A stretch of 64,000 bases of DNA. It comes from Linyphia triangularis. Lineage: Eukaryota > Arthropoda > Arachnida > Araneae > Linyphiidae. The DNA lies in NCBI GenBank assembly GCA_963978545.1, contig OZ021725.1:90314305-90378304 (forward strand). Direction: 5' to 3'. The notes under the pieces were generated by a model, which saw only the letters and a list, made by a program, of their open reading frames with translations, made no database searches and was not told where the DNA came from. A program made the translations under genes and the position numbers. How positions within the stretch are numbered: the first letter of the stretch is position 1; each line of letters starts with the position of its first letter. Positions 12,700 through 24,784 of this stretch are shown here, piece by piece.

Positions 12700-15090
12700 A
12701 ATCGATTTCCGTTTGTCCTTTTTTGTATTCCAGGTTTAGGTGTGGTATGGAACTCGTTTTTTGACCTATCTAGTTTTGTATGACCTTGAAAAAAATTATA
12801 CTTATTTCATTTGTCAGTCAGTTCTCGTAATCAGAGATAATGGAATCATAAAAAAATAAATTTTAGCATTTTCGAATTGTAAAATGCACTTATATCAAAA
12901 AGTTATTTTAAAATCTAAAGTAGTACAATAGAAGATTTCAGCAAAGCAGAGATAAATCCTCTGTTTTTATTTTTAACTATTAAATATTTTTACTACCGAA
13001 TCAAACACTACTCCAGGTATTGTTATAGTTTTTATTATAAAAGCAGTCACGCTTTGATCTACCTGATGTATGTGATTAGAGAGTGTTTTGTATACCCTAA
13101 AGCATTTTTTAAAATTGGAGCTTCTTACTTTTCCGCACCAGTCTTTTCAATTATGTTTCCACAATATGAATCAAATGTAAATTAATTACCTCAAAATTAT
13201 TCTCTAAATACCAAAAATGCTACCTGAAACTTTTTTCATTACGTTAAAGTAGATAGCACTTATAAACGGAAAAAAAAAAATGCAAACTACCAACCTCTGT
13301 TGTAATTTAGCTGAGTTCTCAAGATAGAGAGAAAAAATTATACAATCTTCTTCTTTTGGTCGACTTAAAAATTTCCGCATTAAAAGAGTTTTCTGCTCTG
13401 ACAAAGAGAGAAACTCTTTTTTCCCTTAACAAGAAGAGTTAGAAGTTGGGAAAAATATAATATGAAACTCAGACAGTGAAATGAACAGAGTAGTAAAAGA
13501 AAGTTTTACAACTCAGTTTCTTAGGGTTAGTAACAAAGAAACGTGATGTTAATAACTTAAATCTCACAAAGAAAACAATTTAACACCTACAGTTTACGTC
13601 TTGGATAAGAATATTTCCTTGCATTTTTCTTATTTCCTTGACGTGAGAAATATGAAGAGCGCAATTTTAACAAGTTTCTTAAGTTTGTTGGAAATTCCCT
13701 CCTTGATAAAAAGTTTATGGAGATATACAGAAAAACTTCATTATGAAATAGTTTTCTTTAAACAGAAAAAAAAAAATAGTATTCACCTTGATGTAGTTTA
13801 ATAAAAGTCAGGTTATGTATAAAACCTCACAGTTATCTAATAATGTTTTAGTAGCATTAAAGTATTTTTAAAAATGATAAAACAGTTTTCAAACAAGCAA
13901 AATCCATTTAAAGGGTTATACATAAATGAATTTTTTCGTGAAAAAATATGATCTAGACGATGTAAACCGTGCATTTAATTTATGTTTTTTTTTTAATACT
14001 ATTTGGTCAATAAAACATTGCAATTGCTTAAAACGTATATATATTAATCAACACACATATGGAAACTTTCAACATATGGATACAGGAAGTATTTGTCCTC
14101 ATTAGCATTTAAAATTAGTAAAGGAGTTACATTTTTGGAAGTTCATTTGTGTTAGATATTCTATTCTTTTGCTGATTTCAGATTCCTTAGGTTTCTTAGT
14201 CGTGCTTCAATTGTGATTTTTTCCCCTTTTCTATCCTGTTGTTATCTTCTGTATACTATCACAACTTTGCCACATATTTCAGCGTTGTATTGTCCTGTTA
14301 TCTACAATATGTTACCACAACTTCCTAATATTTTTGGACAATTTCTGATTTTTTTTAAACTTCGATTTTCAAAGAAATAACACAATGGTGTAAGTAAACT
14401 GCTCCTCAGAAACGAAGGTCTTAGCTTTTAAATTGGTATTTCATCAATTTTTGTTTTGCGTTAAAGAAAGAAAAAAAAAAAAGTCCATAAATAATATATA
14501 TACGATAGTTTACAGAAAGTCACACATTTTTAAGAAGTTGGGTTAATTAAGCAATTTTTAAAATATTAAAAAACTTAAAACACGCAGACAGTAGTTGAGT
14601 ATCAGTAGTTGGATTTCATAATTTAAGAACCCTTCTATAAAAAATGATTTTCGGATATTTTTATACAAGAATACCGTATTTGAACCATATTTGTATAGAG
14701 CTTGTAGTTTCGAACATACCATTAAAAAATTGTATGACAAAATGATATCTGAAAAAAGTAATAAATATCAGTTCAAAGTTTGACCACCACGTAGAAAAGA
14801 TGCATTTTAAGGGCTTTTACAGAAGTTAACTTTACTGGCTGAACTTTGATAAGAAAGGTATAAATGAAGTTAGTAGACCTAAAAGGAACAATACAATAAA
14901 GTTCTAAATACTTATTTTATTAACATATTCGTGGGGTCATTTGGATATCACTGAAGACAATTTCAACTATTTTATTAATATTTAATTGTTATTTTTAATT
15001 TTAGAGGTCACATACCGATGGTCTTTATCTATGTAAAGTTTGTGAAAACCTATTCATACCTACAGAGTCCAAGCTGCTTTAAACAGTATT
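12700..15090. other. AT-rich non-coding stretch with minor duplications
   Basis: No gene. A remnant of the 290-bp repeat lies at about 13150-13205. Two copies of a segment of about 45 bp beginning CCTGTT and running to CACAACTT occur at about 14236-14283 and 14293-14334. Short frames (13204-13404, 13601-13801, 14558-14740) look random. Confidence 0.55.
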
Positions 15091-15094
15091 ATTT

Positions 15095-15380
15095 GGACTA
15101 TGGCCACCCCGTATTTACTGGCATTATAACGCATTTGTTTGGGCTGTGTTTTTTCCTAGATAATAAAATTTCGTATTTATAACACTCCTTTCTGATCTGA
15201 CAGAACACCACACTCATTTCATTCGCATAGCCCGCCACAAGCCCAACTCCGTAATCCCAAAAATCTCCGCTCTCCAACAATGACCAAATCATTTATTTTT
15301 ACCGCACACGTTCGATTTAATCTCCGACCACAAAATCTCCCACCCGCATTGTGTGGTCTGTTTTTATTCCATTTCCACTT
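15095..15380. promoter_or_regulatory. GC-richer island with paired Runt-type sites
   Basis: GACCACA at 15326-15332 and TGTGGTC at 15352-15358 are opposite-strand copies of the Runx/Runt consensus about 26 bp apart; a further ACACCACAC lies near 15206. The block is non-repetitive, unlike its AT-rich flanks. The overlapping minus-strand frame (15098-15292) has no recognised domain. A regulatory role is inferred. Confidence 0.3.
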
Positions 15381-15479
15381 CGTATTCTTAGCTTCAACGA
15401 GAACCCAGAAATAATAACGAGAAGAAAAAAATCTCCGAAAAAAAGATTAAGGAATCTTCCAGAAAAGAATGCCAAATGA

Positions 15480-15766
15480 AACGCGGTATATTAATCGTCA
15501 ACACGCGGTTATAAATTACCGGTCTCTCTCTCTGTCACCATTTTGCCCCCAACCGGGCTAATGCCACATGTCCGGGTCCCACAAAAATAATGCAATAAAT
15601 AATTGAAACAGGGGCATGCCGCCAGCACTGGGCTCTTTGGTTGAGCTGCCACCCACCAGGGTGCGTGTTCTCGCGGGCTTTTATTTTTTTCGCGGGATTT
15701 TTTTCGCTGTATCGTTTCCCCTTCCCCCTTCGAGCAATCCCTGGAATCTTTTATGGACATGTAATG
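15480..15766. promoter_or_regulatory. GC-rich island
   Basis: One of the most GC-rich blocks of the window, with frames open on both strands (15509-15760 minus, 15616-15813 plus) that look like consequences of composition. It shares CATGTCCGGGTC (about 15568) with the island at 8.1 kb. No CpG-island promoter, splice signals or conserved protein can be supported by eye. Confidence 0.28.
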
Positions 15767-15997
15767 TAAGGGAGGTGGGGGTGTTGGAATGTAACGTCTT
15801 TGTGGGGAAATAGAAGATACAGGAAATAGTTAAACGATGAACAGCTATTGGTCAAAGAAAACCAATCAAAACCATTTCTATGAATAATTAATGATTGAGG
15901 GGGTATAGAAATCGATCATTGTAACAATTTTAAATAGGGTCTTTTAACTATTTTAAGCTTAGAATCTTTTAACTGCTTTTATGGGCGAGTAGAGAGG

Positions 15998-16065
15998 TAG
16001 GTTGGTTGGTTGATTTGTTAGGGTTAACTGGCGCAAGGGCAACACGAGGGTCATGCTGCGTCGAC
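15998..16065 (-). mobile_element. SINE 3'-domain fragment
   Basis: It starts with GGTTGGTTGGTTG and continues with GGCGCAAGGGCAACACGAGGG and TGCTGCGTC. This matches the tail-proximal domain of the complete SINEs in this window (antisense orientation) but lacks the tRNA-like head. It is either a 5'-truncated copy or a member of a sister family. Confidence 0.65.
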
Positions 16066-16439
16066 AAGGGAGGTGGTGGGGGGAAAATATAACGTATTTA
16101 TGGTGGAATAGAAGATACTGGAAATAGTTACCCCTGATGAACAGTTATCGGTCAAAGGGTTATCGGTAGCTATTTCTAGTATCAGAAAGGCGATTGGTCA
16201 ACCCATTTCTATGATTAATTAATGAGTAGAAATTGATCACTATGATGATTTAAAATAGGTTAATTTAATTACTTTAAGCTAATAATTTATGTAGATTCGT
16301 AAATTACATAGACTGCAGCAAGGATTTTGATTTTTTTTTAAATATAATACTAATGTGCTTTTAAGAACACGTGACATTTTACTTTGGGCTAGTTATTAAA
16401 CAATATATTTAAAGTATTGATTACCACTCTTTTATAATT

Positions 16440-16500
16440 TGGTTGGTTGGTAGGAGTTTAACGGCGCAAGGGCAACACATGGGCCATACTGCGCCAAGAT
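16440..16500 (-). mobile_element. SINE 3'-domain fragment
   Basis: Same structure as the fragment near 16.0 kb: GGTTGGTTGG, then ACGGCGCAAGGGCAACACA and a closing CTGCGCCAAG. The GGCGCA and TGCGCC words are perfect inverted repeats and could pair in the RNA. No tRNA-like head is present. Confidence 0.65.
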
Positions 16501-17215
16501 AAATTATCAAAGCTTAAATTATCTATTAAGTGGTCAATTAATTTCATACCTATTATCCAAATAATAATAATTAATAAGTTAATGTAATAATCATTAAATT
16601 AAAAAAATAAACGGAAACGTAATGAAGTAGTAAAAGCATATTCATGAAGAGCAGCTATTTGACTGTTAAATTATTATTTATAATTTCAAAGCTCTTTCTT
16701 CAATGAATGACTAATGACTTTTTAATGAAAAAAAGCAGGCAAAGAGATAATACCAGACAGTGGGAAAGTTCATTATTGGTAAATAAAAAACAAACTACTT
16801 GTTTTCAGGCGTCAGAAATTTCTCTTTTTCCCAGAAGAACACTTTTGAAAACTTGAACTGCCTACTGTCTACGCTTTCATCCTCCAAACAACGAGCATCA
16901 ATTATTCAAATAATATCACAATGGAAAAAAAAAATTAAAAACAGTGCTACGCGTGCTACTTAACAAAGACAATAATTAAAATTCAAGTACTTTACGAAAT
17001 GAAAAATATAAAAGAAAACGTAAAACTTTGAATATTTAAGAATAAACAATGATCATTAGAGTAAATTTTAATTGGTTATTTTAATTTTTTTTTTTTTTTT
17101 TTAAGTTTGTGATTTATGTAGATTCATAAAATAGGCAGACTGAAGATTAGATTTATTCCTTTAAATATAAAAGTATGCATTTAAGAGGATATGAAACTTA
17201 GTTTATAAGACCCAC

Positions 17216-17639
17216 AAAATATAAATTTAAGCAAATGTTCGAACACTCGAAAGTAGTAAAATTTAAAATTCCTACCACTTTGCCTTAGAAGGACATTTAT
17301 TAAACTGGCGACAAAAGTTGGAATAATTTTTTAAAGAAATTTTCAACTCTTTCCAACCCCTTCAGCACTTCCTGGTTCCTCATTAGAAACCAGCAATTCC
17401 ATGAAAACATTCAAGAGAATTCCTACGGGCAATAATCAAAAATAAAAAAAAAATCAGCGATCCATTCCAAAAACGTGATTACCTACAAATCCTCATTTCC
17501 AAGTTCGAAAACACAGGAGTTGCTCCAAACAATTTCTTCAACCCTTTTGTGCATCCCCTCCTCTATTTTTTTTTAATAATAATAAGACGGAATCAAGTGT
17601 TCTGTTCACGTTCTTAAACAGTCTCTTCGCTTCATTTGT
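17216..17639. other. AT-rich non-coding stretch
   Basis: Nothing recognised. A runs and a T-rich tract near 17565 are the only features. Confidence 0.5.
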
Positions 17640-18165
17640 TGTTAAAAGGCAAGCATTGTGATTGAGCACTTAACACAACATGTTGCGCATCGAGGAAGGA
17701 ACAGAGTACCAACCACTGAAGTGTCACTGGTTTGATACTAAATTGCGTCCCATACTCCGTTTCCATAAATTAAGGTGAACCCTTCTTTTCCGAGGAAAAA
17801 ATACCATCAAGGGGCACCAACTCGACCTTTTTAAAAAGCCTTTTCTTGCCAGAGCAATCAACGGAATATTTTTTTTTTTCACTTTAATATTACCTGGAAT
17901 TGCGTTTCTTAAATCCACCCTATTCATTCTGGGGTGACACTTTTGGTTCACCTTTTAGTTTAAGGTTTGTCGCGAGGAATATTTAGAAGCTGCTCGACTG
18001 GAACTTGAGTCGGAATCTGTTTCCGGATTTAGGTGGGATTTATTACAGCGGTCATGACTATGTAAATTGAGGAAGATGCACTGCTTGTCTACGTTTATTG
18101 TAGGAGAAAGGTAACAGTCCTGAAGGAAAACGTAAATCACGGTGATTGTCCTTGAAGGAATTAAA
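17640..18165. promoter_or_regulatory. GC-richer island, possible conserved non-coding element
   Basis: About 500 bp of complex, non-repetitive sequence with frames on the minus strand (17724-17951 and 17955-18140) that resemble no family. Composition separates it from the flanks. I cannot name a diagnostic motif, so the regulatory label is weak. Confidence 0.22.
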
Positions 18166-18394
18166 GATGAGGAGGTTTATTTTTTTTTATTATTATTATC
18201 TTCTAATGCCCGATTTAGAATGTGAAATTAGGACCCGGTTGTGATGCTATCTACACAACATGTTTACATTGCTCCGGCAATTTTTTTAAACGTATATTAT
18301 ATAAAAATGTGACTTGTCTTAATTTGTAACCGCGAAATATGCATTTAACTAAATTTGAATTTATATACTAATCATTTAAATTATTGCATATGTC

Positions 18395-18735
18395 TAACTT
18401 CTGAATGAATTGACCTACGATGTACAAATTTCGCATGCAAGTTATATGTGTCCATGGGTTGGTTGGTTGTATTCATATTATCTGGCGCCATCAGCAACAC
18501 GAGGGCTATAATGCGCCGAAACATTCGTCATTAGACAAGCCAACATACATTTACAAACACCCATGCCCAACACGGGACTCGAACCCGCAACCTCGAGGTC
18601 TAGAAACTAGCACGCTAACCACTATACCGTTTGGTCGGTTATGTGTCCATGGGACCTGCCATTAAGGTTTTCCTCAAAATTGTGCAATGTGCATGAGGTA
18701 GCTGCCTCTGAAAAAATTATGTTTTTAAACTGATC
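18395..18735. repeat. Older dispersed repeat, split by a SINE
   Basis: With the SINE removed, the flanks align with 24785-24985. Shared, in order: GAATTGAYCTACGATGT, then a GCAAGTTA/CCAGTTAG segment, then GGACCTGYCATT, TGYGCATRAGGTAGCT and TGCCTYTGAAAAAATTATG. The style (a short phrase about a non-significant region followed by GGTAGCT) resembles low-complexity dispersed repeats seen in arthropod genomes. Class unknown; no open frame. Confidence 0.75.
18459..18639 (-). mobile_element. tRNA-derived SINE, copy 1
   Basis: On the minus strand the element reads a tRNA-like head with an A-box-like TATAGTGGTTAGCGTG and an exact B box GGTTCGAGTCC, then a core of about 100 bp, a GGCGC/GCGCC inverted repeat and a CCAA-type tail. 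A perfect 14-bp target-site duplication, TATGTGTCCATGGG, flanks it (18445-18458 and 18640-18653). Pol III transcription and LINE-driven insertion are known for such elements. The open frame 18420-18665 is only the SINE read antisense. Confidence 0.93.
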
Positions 18736-18740
18736 AAAAT

Positions 18741-19349
18741 CACTGTGGTAATGTTTGAAGATGTTCTAAACATTCCTACTTCCAAAATTCAGTAGAAATG
18801 AGATAAAAGCTTAAAAGTTAAAAAACGAATGTCTTAAATACCGAGTTCTCTTCCTTGTCCCATCGACGAATTTTTCACCTCTGTTTCCTTTACAAGAAAG
18901 GATAACGTAAGAATTATCGTAAAGTATATCTCCAAATTCTTTATTTTGGAGTGTTTTATATTTTCTTGGTCAGCGCAAGAATTATCGTCGAAAATATTGC
19001 CAAACTGGCAATTTTTTACATGAATGTAAATACGAAAACGGTAAATTACACCATTCTACGTCAAATTTATATGCAGTGACAGTATTATAGTGTAATTGAA
19101 AGTTGTAGGATGTTTAACATCTTTTGTTTGTTTAAATTTAAACTAATTGTGTTTAAATCTTTTTTTAGATCCCAAGTTTCTATACAACATCCATACTATT
19201 CCAAAACAACATACCTTGTATTTACTATAATACTAATGTTTAATTGCTTTCAGATAGGGTAAAACATTGCGCAGTTTGGTCTGCAATTATATCTATCTCA
19301 GCAAAAATCTTAATGTTATTAATAGTCGAGATACAGGTAAGTTTAGAGA
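18741..19349. other. Non-coding stretch
   Basis: No gene is supported. The part from about 19255 could belong to the 5' end of the decayed reverse transcriptase, but I cannot match it to the family. Confidence 0.5.
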
Positions 19350-20715
19350 GTTTGTTTATCTGAATTTGGGTTGTGTGGTGACTGGAAACTTAGATATTAT
19401 TGAGGATTTGTAGATCAGATATATTTTAAAAGAGAATTCTAAATTCAGATGCCGGGAAAAAAATTTATATAAAGCAAATTACTTTTTCTTTTGGTAAAAA
19501 TATTGATTATTTTATAGTTAAAAGAGCTTGAGGGTATAACTGCCCAGTTGAGGCTTTTAATGAATGGAAAATTGGCTTAATGCAAGGACTTAAAATTAAT
19601 TACCAGAATTTTTATGATAAAAATAATAATGGAATTTTCTTGAGACGATCTATTTTGTCTGGTTTGGATAATTTACAGGAGAAATGGATTGTTACTGTGG
19701 TTGACAAGACTGCAAAAAATTTTGGATTTATTTGTAAAAGTTTTTTCAAACAGCTAATGTTAGATGAATATAATGGTAACAATACTTATGATAAAATTAT
19801 TTTTACCAGGAGAGAACTTGACATTAGACTTTTGACTTTCAGTAAAAAACACAAGTTTAAAATTAATAGCTTAAAATATCTGTTTCCAACGATTAAATTT
19901 CATAAGATGCCTATGAAATTTAGATTTGTTACATGCAGTACTAATTGTTATAACAGTATTCTAGATAAAAAAAATAATTTGGATTTCTTAGGATTGTTTT
20001 GAATAAAATCAAGGGATCTGAAAGACGTTTTTTGATTAACAACAATAAAGATGTTTTGGATTTTGTTAGAAATAACAAAATTGATTTTGTCCATACTTTC
20101 GACTTTGAAAATTTATTCACCAGTATTCCGCATGTTAATTTTTTTGATATTAGCAGTGATATTTTTGAAATTTATCTAGGGGATTCGAATTTTGTTTAAC
20201 GGGATCGGATCTAGTTTTGCAAGTTCAATATTTTTGAAATTATGTATACAATGGTATTGATTTTTCAGACAGAATAAGGGTATTCCTATGGGTAACAGTT
20301 TTTCTAGTGCATTTGCCGACATTTATTTACATATGTTTGAAAGGGATTTTCTAAAAAATAATTTTGTGGACGGATTTAGATTTATAAAGGATTAACTGGT
20401 TTTTAATTGTAATGAATTTGAAGCTGTTATTGATATTTGTCCTAAACAATTGGTGTTCAAAAATACTAACGATTATAATAAAAGAGTAAATTATTTGGAC
20501 TTGGATACCAAAATTGAAGAAGATTTTATTAACATTGGTGTCTATGATAAAAGATCTGATTTTAAATTTGATGTTATTAGTCTATCCAATTTTGATAGTA
20601 ATTTAAGTAGCAAAATCTTCAGAAATATAATTTTTTCTCAACTTAACAGAATAATTGGAATTTGCAATAATAGGAATGATTTGGATAGTGCTTTGAAAAT
20701 ATTAACTAAATTTAT

Positions 20716-20750
<35 letters not shown>

Positions 20751-20760
20751 TTATTGTAGA
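19350..20760 (+). pseudogene. Decayed Penelope-like reverse transcriptase
   Basis: Fragments in different frames reconstruct the order of a PLE-type RT. First comes a VVTGNLDII segment followed by a KFR motif (19360-19470), then VDKTAKNFGFICK (about 19700), FPTIKFHKMPMKFRFVTCS (about 19885-19945), motif A TFDFENLFTSIP (about 20095-20130), motif B GIPMGNS (from 20279), and a late YLDL motif (about 20495). Reading moves from frame 1 to 2 near 19478, to 1 near 19990 and back to 2 after 20200, with in-frame stops at 19411, 19529 and 20393. Motif C, normally F/YxDD, reads FIKD just before a stop. No GIY-YIG endonuclease is visible; a run of 29 T follows (20718-20746). The element is dead. The exact clade within or near PLEs is uncertain. 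Confidence 0.85.
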
Positions 20761-21957
20761 ATGGTAATTTCTTGTTGAGCATTTAATTGCATTTAATTAC
20801 AGATGGGGAAAATTGTTAGAGTTTAGAAGATAGATCGGAACTTCAATTTCATGTGTTTAAGTTTAAGCACATAGAGCGAGCTTTAGTCTTTTTTCATATA
20901 CATTTTGTATTTTAAAACTAACTTATAAGAGATAGTTTTTTGTTGTTGTTGTTGTTGTGATTTGATGAAATTATCATTCACTGTTTCAAACTGATTTATT
21001 GTTCAGATACTTTTAATGACTGGTTAAATACATGAATACTTCTTTTATGCATTCGTTTACTACTTTTTTTCGGTAAATCGAATGCTAGATATAATTAGGA
21101 AACCGTATTCTGCTTTTTAGATATGAATATTTTCAACAAAAATCTGTTTCGTAAAAAAAATATGCCGTAATATTGGAACCAAAAATCAATCGCCGAAATA
21201 CTATGCTCTTAAGCTTTACATGTGATAAGCTTTTATGTTAAACTATTTTGAATTTCACTTGTATGTATAATTCAGCAACCACACAGGAATGCAATGAGTG
21301 TATAAAACTATGATTTTACGAGCCAAGCTCATGATGTCGAAGGAAAACTGCCAAACTACTACAAATATCAATTTTAAATTAAGAGTTATAATAAATTAAT
21401 TTCTATTAACTGAAAAAATTAAATTTTATCATCAAATTGAAAACGAAGTGTGTTTTGAAGACCTTCACTAGTCACAGGTGACGAAACAAATTATAGATCG
21501 GTATCTTAGATTGCATTTAAAACATTATGGTGAAAATTTAACATTAAAGGTAATAACATAAATATAATCTAACTTAGAGACAGAAGTTGACAAATTCTCT
21601 CTGGTATAGTTGCTTTTCAATTAGACCACATGAAAAGTAAATATTTCAGATATGACACATTGTAGGGATAATCAGGATTTTGATGAATGCTTGTGTGAAG
21701 TTCTGGACGTTTTAATTTTATTTTTCTTCCAAATTAAGCTATTTTTAAACTTCTCTAGCTAAAAGAATTATAAAAAAAACCATGATTGAATTGCAATTGT
21801 TATCCGTTTTAAAGTTTACAATATTTTCCACAACCAGGGGGATAACGTTTAATGTCTTACAGCACACATACTACAGTAGTAATAAAATAATGTTTTTCTC
21901 TTATTTAAATTGCCTCACTATTTCAAGACGCTTTTATACATTATATACTTAATAATA
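20761..21957. other. AT-rich non-coding stretch
   Basis: Contains a short TTG microsatellite near 20940-20957. Otherwise nothing recognised; it may include 3' sequence of the decayed retroelement, but no homology is visible. Confidence 0.5.
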
Positions 21958-21971
21958 TTACTTAAATGGGT

Positions 21972-22157
21972 GCCGACCAAACGATATAGACTGGTTAGCG
22001 TGCTAGCTTCTAGACCACGAGGTTGCGGGTTCGAGTCCCGTGTTAGGCATGGGTGTTTGTAAATGTATGTTGGCTTGTCTAATGACGAATGTTTCGGCGC
22101 ATTATAGCCCTCGTGTTGCTGAAGGTGCCAGATAATCTGAAAACAACCAACCAACCA
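21972..22157 (+). mobile_element. tRNA-derived SINE, copy 2
   Basis: The only copy in forward orientation. It begins GCCGACCAAACG, carries the box-A-like segment (with a small change, TATAGACTGGTTAGCGTG) and the exact B box GGTTCGAGTCC, and ends in CCAACCAACCAA. The perfect 12-bp target-site duplication ACTTAAATGGGT lies at 21960-21971 and 22158-22169. The box-A insertion suggests reduced Pol III activity of this copy. The minus-strand frame 21918-22154 is antisense SINE sequence. Confidence 0.93.
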
Positions 22158-22289
22158 ACTTAAATGGGTACTTAGGAAGATATCAGTGACTCTACTCTTA
22201 ATTTACAACGCTACGTTTCTTATTAAAAAAATCATTTAAATTAAAAGAACTGAATATAAACGTTTGAACTTGAAAATTTCACGAATATT

Positions 22290-22535
22290 GAAAAATAATT
22301 CAACTTTGGTTTCCCTTCACGGCTTCACGGTCATAAGACGCGAAGAAAATTCCCCCCTCTTTTGCCTATTTGCACGCACTCACTTCGGAATGGGGTGTGA
22401 TGCGACCAGTCTCAGTTCTTTACCTCAGTGGGATGAATTGGTATTTATTACTGATCCATCTTTCAGAAACTCATCCCTGAAATCCCGGCTGGGTTCGAGT
22501 CCCTTGATAACTAGACCCAGTCGAGATTTTTTAAT
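22290..22535. other. GC-richer block with an isolated B-box-like sequence
   Basis: GGTTCGAGTCCC at about 22492-22503 is an exact Pol III B box, but no box A or tRNA fold can be placed upstream at the usual distance. It may be the remnant of a tRNA-derived element. The frame 22264-22539 shows no domain. Confidence 0.3.
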
Positions 22536-24784
22536 TTAATCTTTTATTTTATGAAAATGTACAATTATCTAATTTTAAATTTGATATTTCATATTTCATA
22601 TTTGAATATTCTATTCTCATGTAACGTTGCGCTGAGGATGAATTTTCAAAGTTGTTTTTTTTTACAATTTTTTAGTATGACTATAGTTTTTGTATTTCAC
22701 TTTTATATTTGCTTGTATTTACTACTTCATTTGTAAGGTCCCATTATTACATTCATGGTTACTTGTTAAACTTAATTTTGTGTCTGTTTTAGTTTTGAAA
22801 ATACATATATAATTTTAGTATTATGCACTTTTATGCAATTAAAGAGCTAAAAGAGATTTTTTAAAACAAATGAAGTAGTTAAAAATGATAACAATAAAGA
22901 GTGAATAATAACAAAAAGGAAAAACCACATTCCGTTCAGAAGTTTCTACGCTTTTTCTAAGTTGTATTCATTTCTGAATAATAAATCCAAATTCGCAGTA
23001 CATAGGGAATTCTAATGTAGCTTGAAGAGAGAATTTTTATTTCTGACTAAATACAGTGGATAAAAGTTTATGAATACAAATTAAGTTAATGGTCTTTAAA
23101 GATTTTAAAGTGAAAAATTTCATAAAAAGTATTTACATATGGAACTATGATTTGTGAATATTTTACGATAAGAACTTTTTCTCAACACTCCATTGAAAAA
23201 CTAGTCACGAAGCTTTTGAGATGCTAAGATGTGAGGAGAAGGGGTTGATTAACATGTTTATTTTAAACTAACTTATTTTTAAAACATCTAAATAATTTTC
23301 ATTTTAAAATTTCTTTTTAAATTAAATTAATTTTAAAATATCTAAACAATTTGTGTTTTAAAATTTCAATTTTTTGTTCTAAATTAATATATTTTGAAAA
23401 CCTCCTAAATAATTCATATTTTAAAATGTCAAGCTATGCTGTTAAAATATTTGGTTTTTTCACCAAAATATTTTTAATTTTGTAATGTATAGTTTGTGTC
23501 TTCCTTCACATAGAAAAATAAGTTCAATGAACAACATTTCAAGTCCATCATTTGATTAATTAATAAAAACTTCCAACATAAAAAAATGGGCGCTTCAAGT
23601 ATTATCCTGTCATTTGTTGGCTACAAAAAGTTCGCACCGGCTTGCCTCCTTGGAGGTTCAGTTTGTGTTATGCCTATGTGGATCCATAGGCAACCTTCTG
23701 TACCGACATTTTGACGGATTAAGGGAATCCGTTTGGCGAATTTTTACTCTCACAAACGGTCGAAGGAATAATACGTAACCACCAAAAAAGGTATAAAAAT
23801 ATGCCTGATAGTTTTTTTTTTTTAATGTATATTAACTTCCCAATGATTATCTTAAAATAATTGTACTAGGTCTAAGGTACATATGTGTATCATAATTAAC
23901 ACATTTTAATTGAAAAACAAATTCTGTGAAAATAGGAGATCTCTGTTTTTTTGTTGTTAGGTCACAAGTTTCTTTGAGACGGTGTAATAGAAACAAAGTC
24001 CCTTTAGAATGCAACAAAGATGTTTAATGAAAGAAAAGTCATGCATTATACCCTAATGAATTCGGACATCTTTAAACATTGTAATACTATTAAGGATGGT
24101 CTCAAAGCCGTACGTGTAAAGCATTCAGATGACTTTTATGGATTCACTGAAGATCCATGATACTTATGCCGAGTAGAGGTAGAAAAGGTATTTGCATTGG
24201 GTGTGAGTTACTGCAATTAAATAATTTAACTCGTACCTATAAATGCATAATTGTTAAAGAAAAAACTGATGGACGAAGTCATTCTGTATTAATTCCTGTT
24301 AGGTACATTTAACTAACTAAAGAAAATTTTGTAAAACATATAATGTAATAACATAATGTTGGAAAACACCTGATGTGATAACTTTTTGCATTTTATTTCA
24401 TTTTCTTGATTGAATTTTTTTTTAAATCAAAAACCTTCAGCTTCAAATTTCACTTAATGTAACATGAATGAAATTAAAGGATTTATTAAAAGCCTGACAA
24501 CAAAATTTCGTTGCCAAGCAACCGTAACGTTTTTATATGACATCGTATCTAAACCACTGCTGACGACTGCTGCTTAAAATAAGCCAAAATGAAACACCAA
24601 AAAGTGTTAGTTTTGATTTTTCATAATTTGCTTTTAGTACTAGCAACAGTGAATTTACTTTTCGTCTTTTTCTGTTGGGAAGTTTTGTTTTTTACTTTCA
24701 ATTAGCCTTAATGTAATAAACGATAATAAAAGTATTGCATTTGGTAATTTTTTTTCTGTAATTTTACTCACTTTATAGGGTCAT
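22536..24784. other. AT-rich non-coding stretch
   Basis: Mostly featureless. At 23671-23692 an 8-bp perfect stem (TGCCTATG / CATAGGCA) closes a 6-base loop, and CCTCCTTGGAGG just upstream (about 23646) forms a second small palindrome. The function of these hairpins is unknown. Confidence 0.5.

Larger units (their letters stand above)
15768..17215. repeat. Diverged local duplication, three partial copies
   Basis: Copy 1 (about 15768-15966) and copy 2 (about 16068-16380) share AGGGAGGTGG, then AATAGAAGATAC, GGAAATAGTTA, ATTGGTCAA, CCATTTCTATGA and TTAATTAATGA-like segments in the same order. The 3' part of copy 2, with ATTTATGTAGATTC followed by TAGACTG, recurs in a third copy at about 17105-17205. 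A SINE-derived fragment lies between copies 1 and 2, and another follows copy 2. Non-coding. Confidence 0.7.

Noticed and set aside
18420..18665. Open frames over the SINE copies, also 21918-22154, 50310-50567 and 50395-50601, sharing nearly the same peptide
   Set aside because: The shared peptide reflects the antisense reading of one SINE family; it is not a conserved protein.
19320..19345. CAGGTAAGT near 19335 as a splice donor for the RT or a host gene
   Set aside because: A good donor consensus, but with no matching exon upstream and only a decayed retroelement downstream it has no support.
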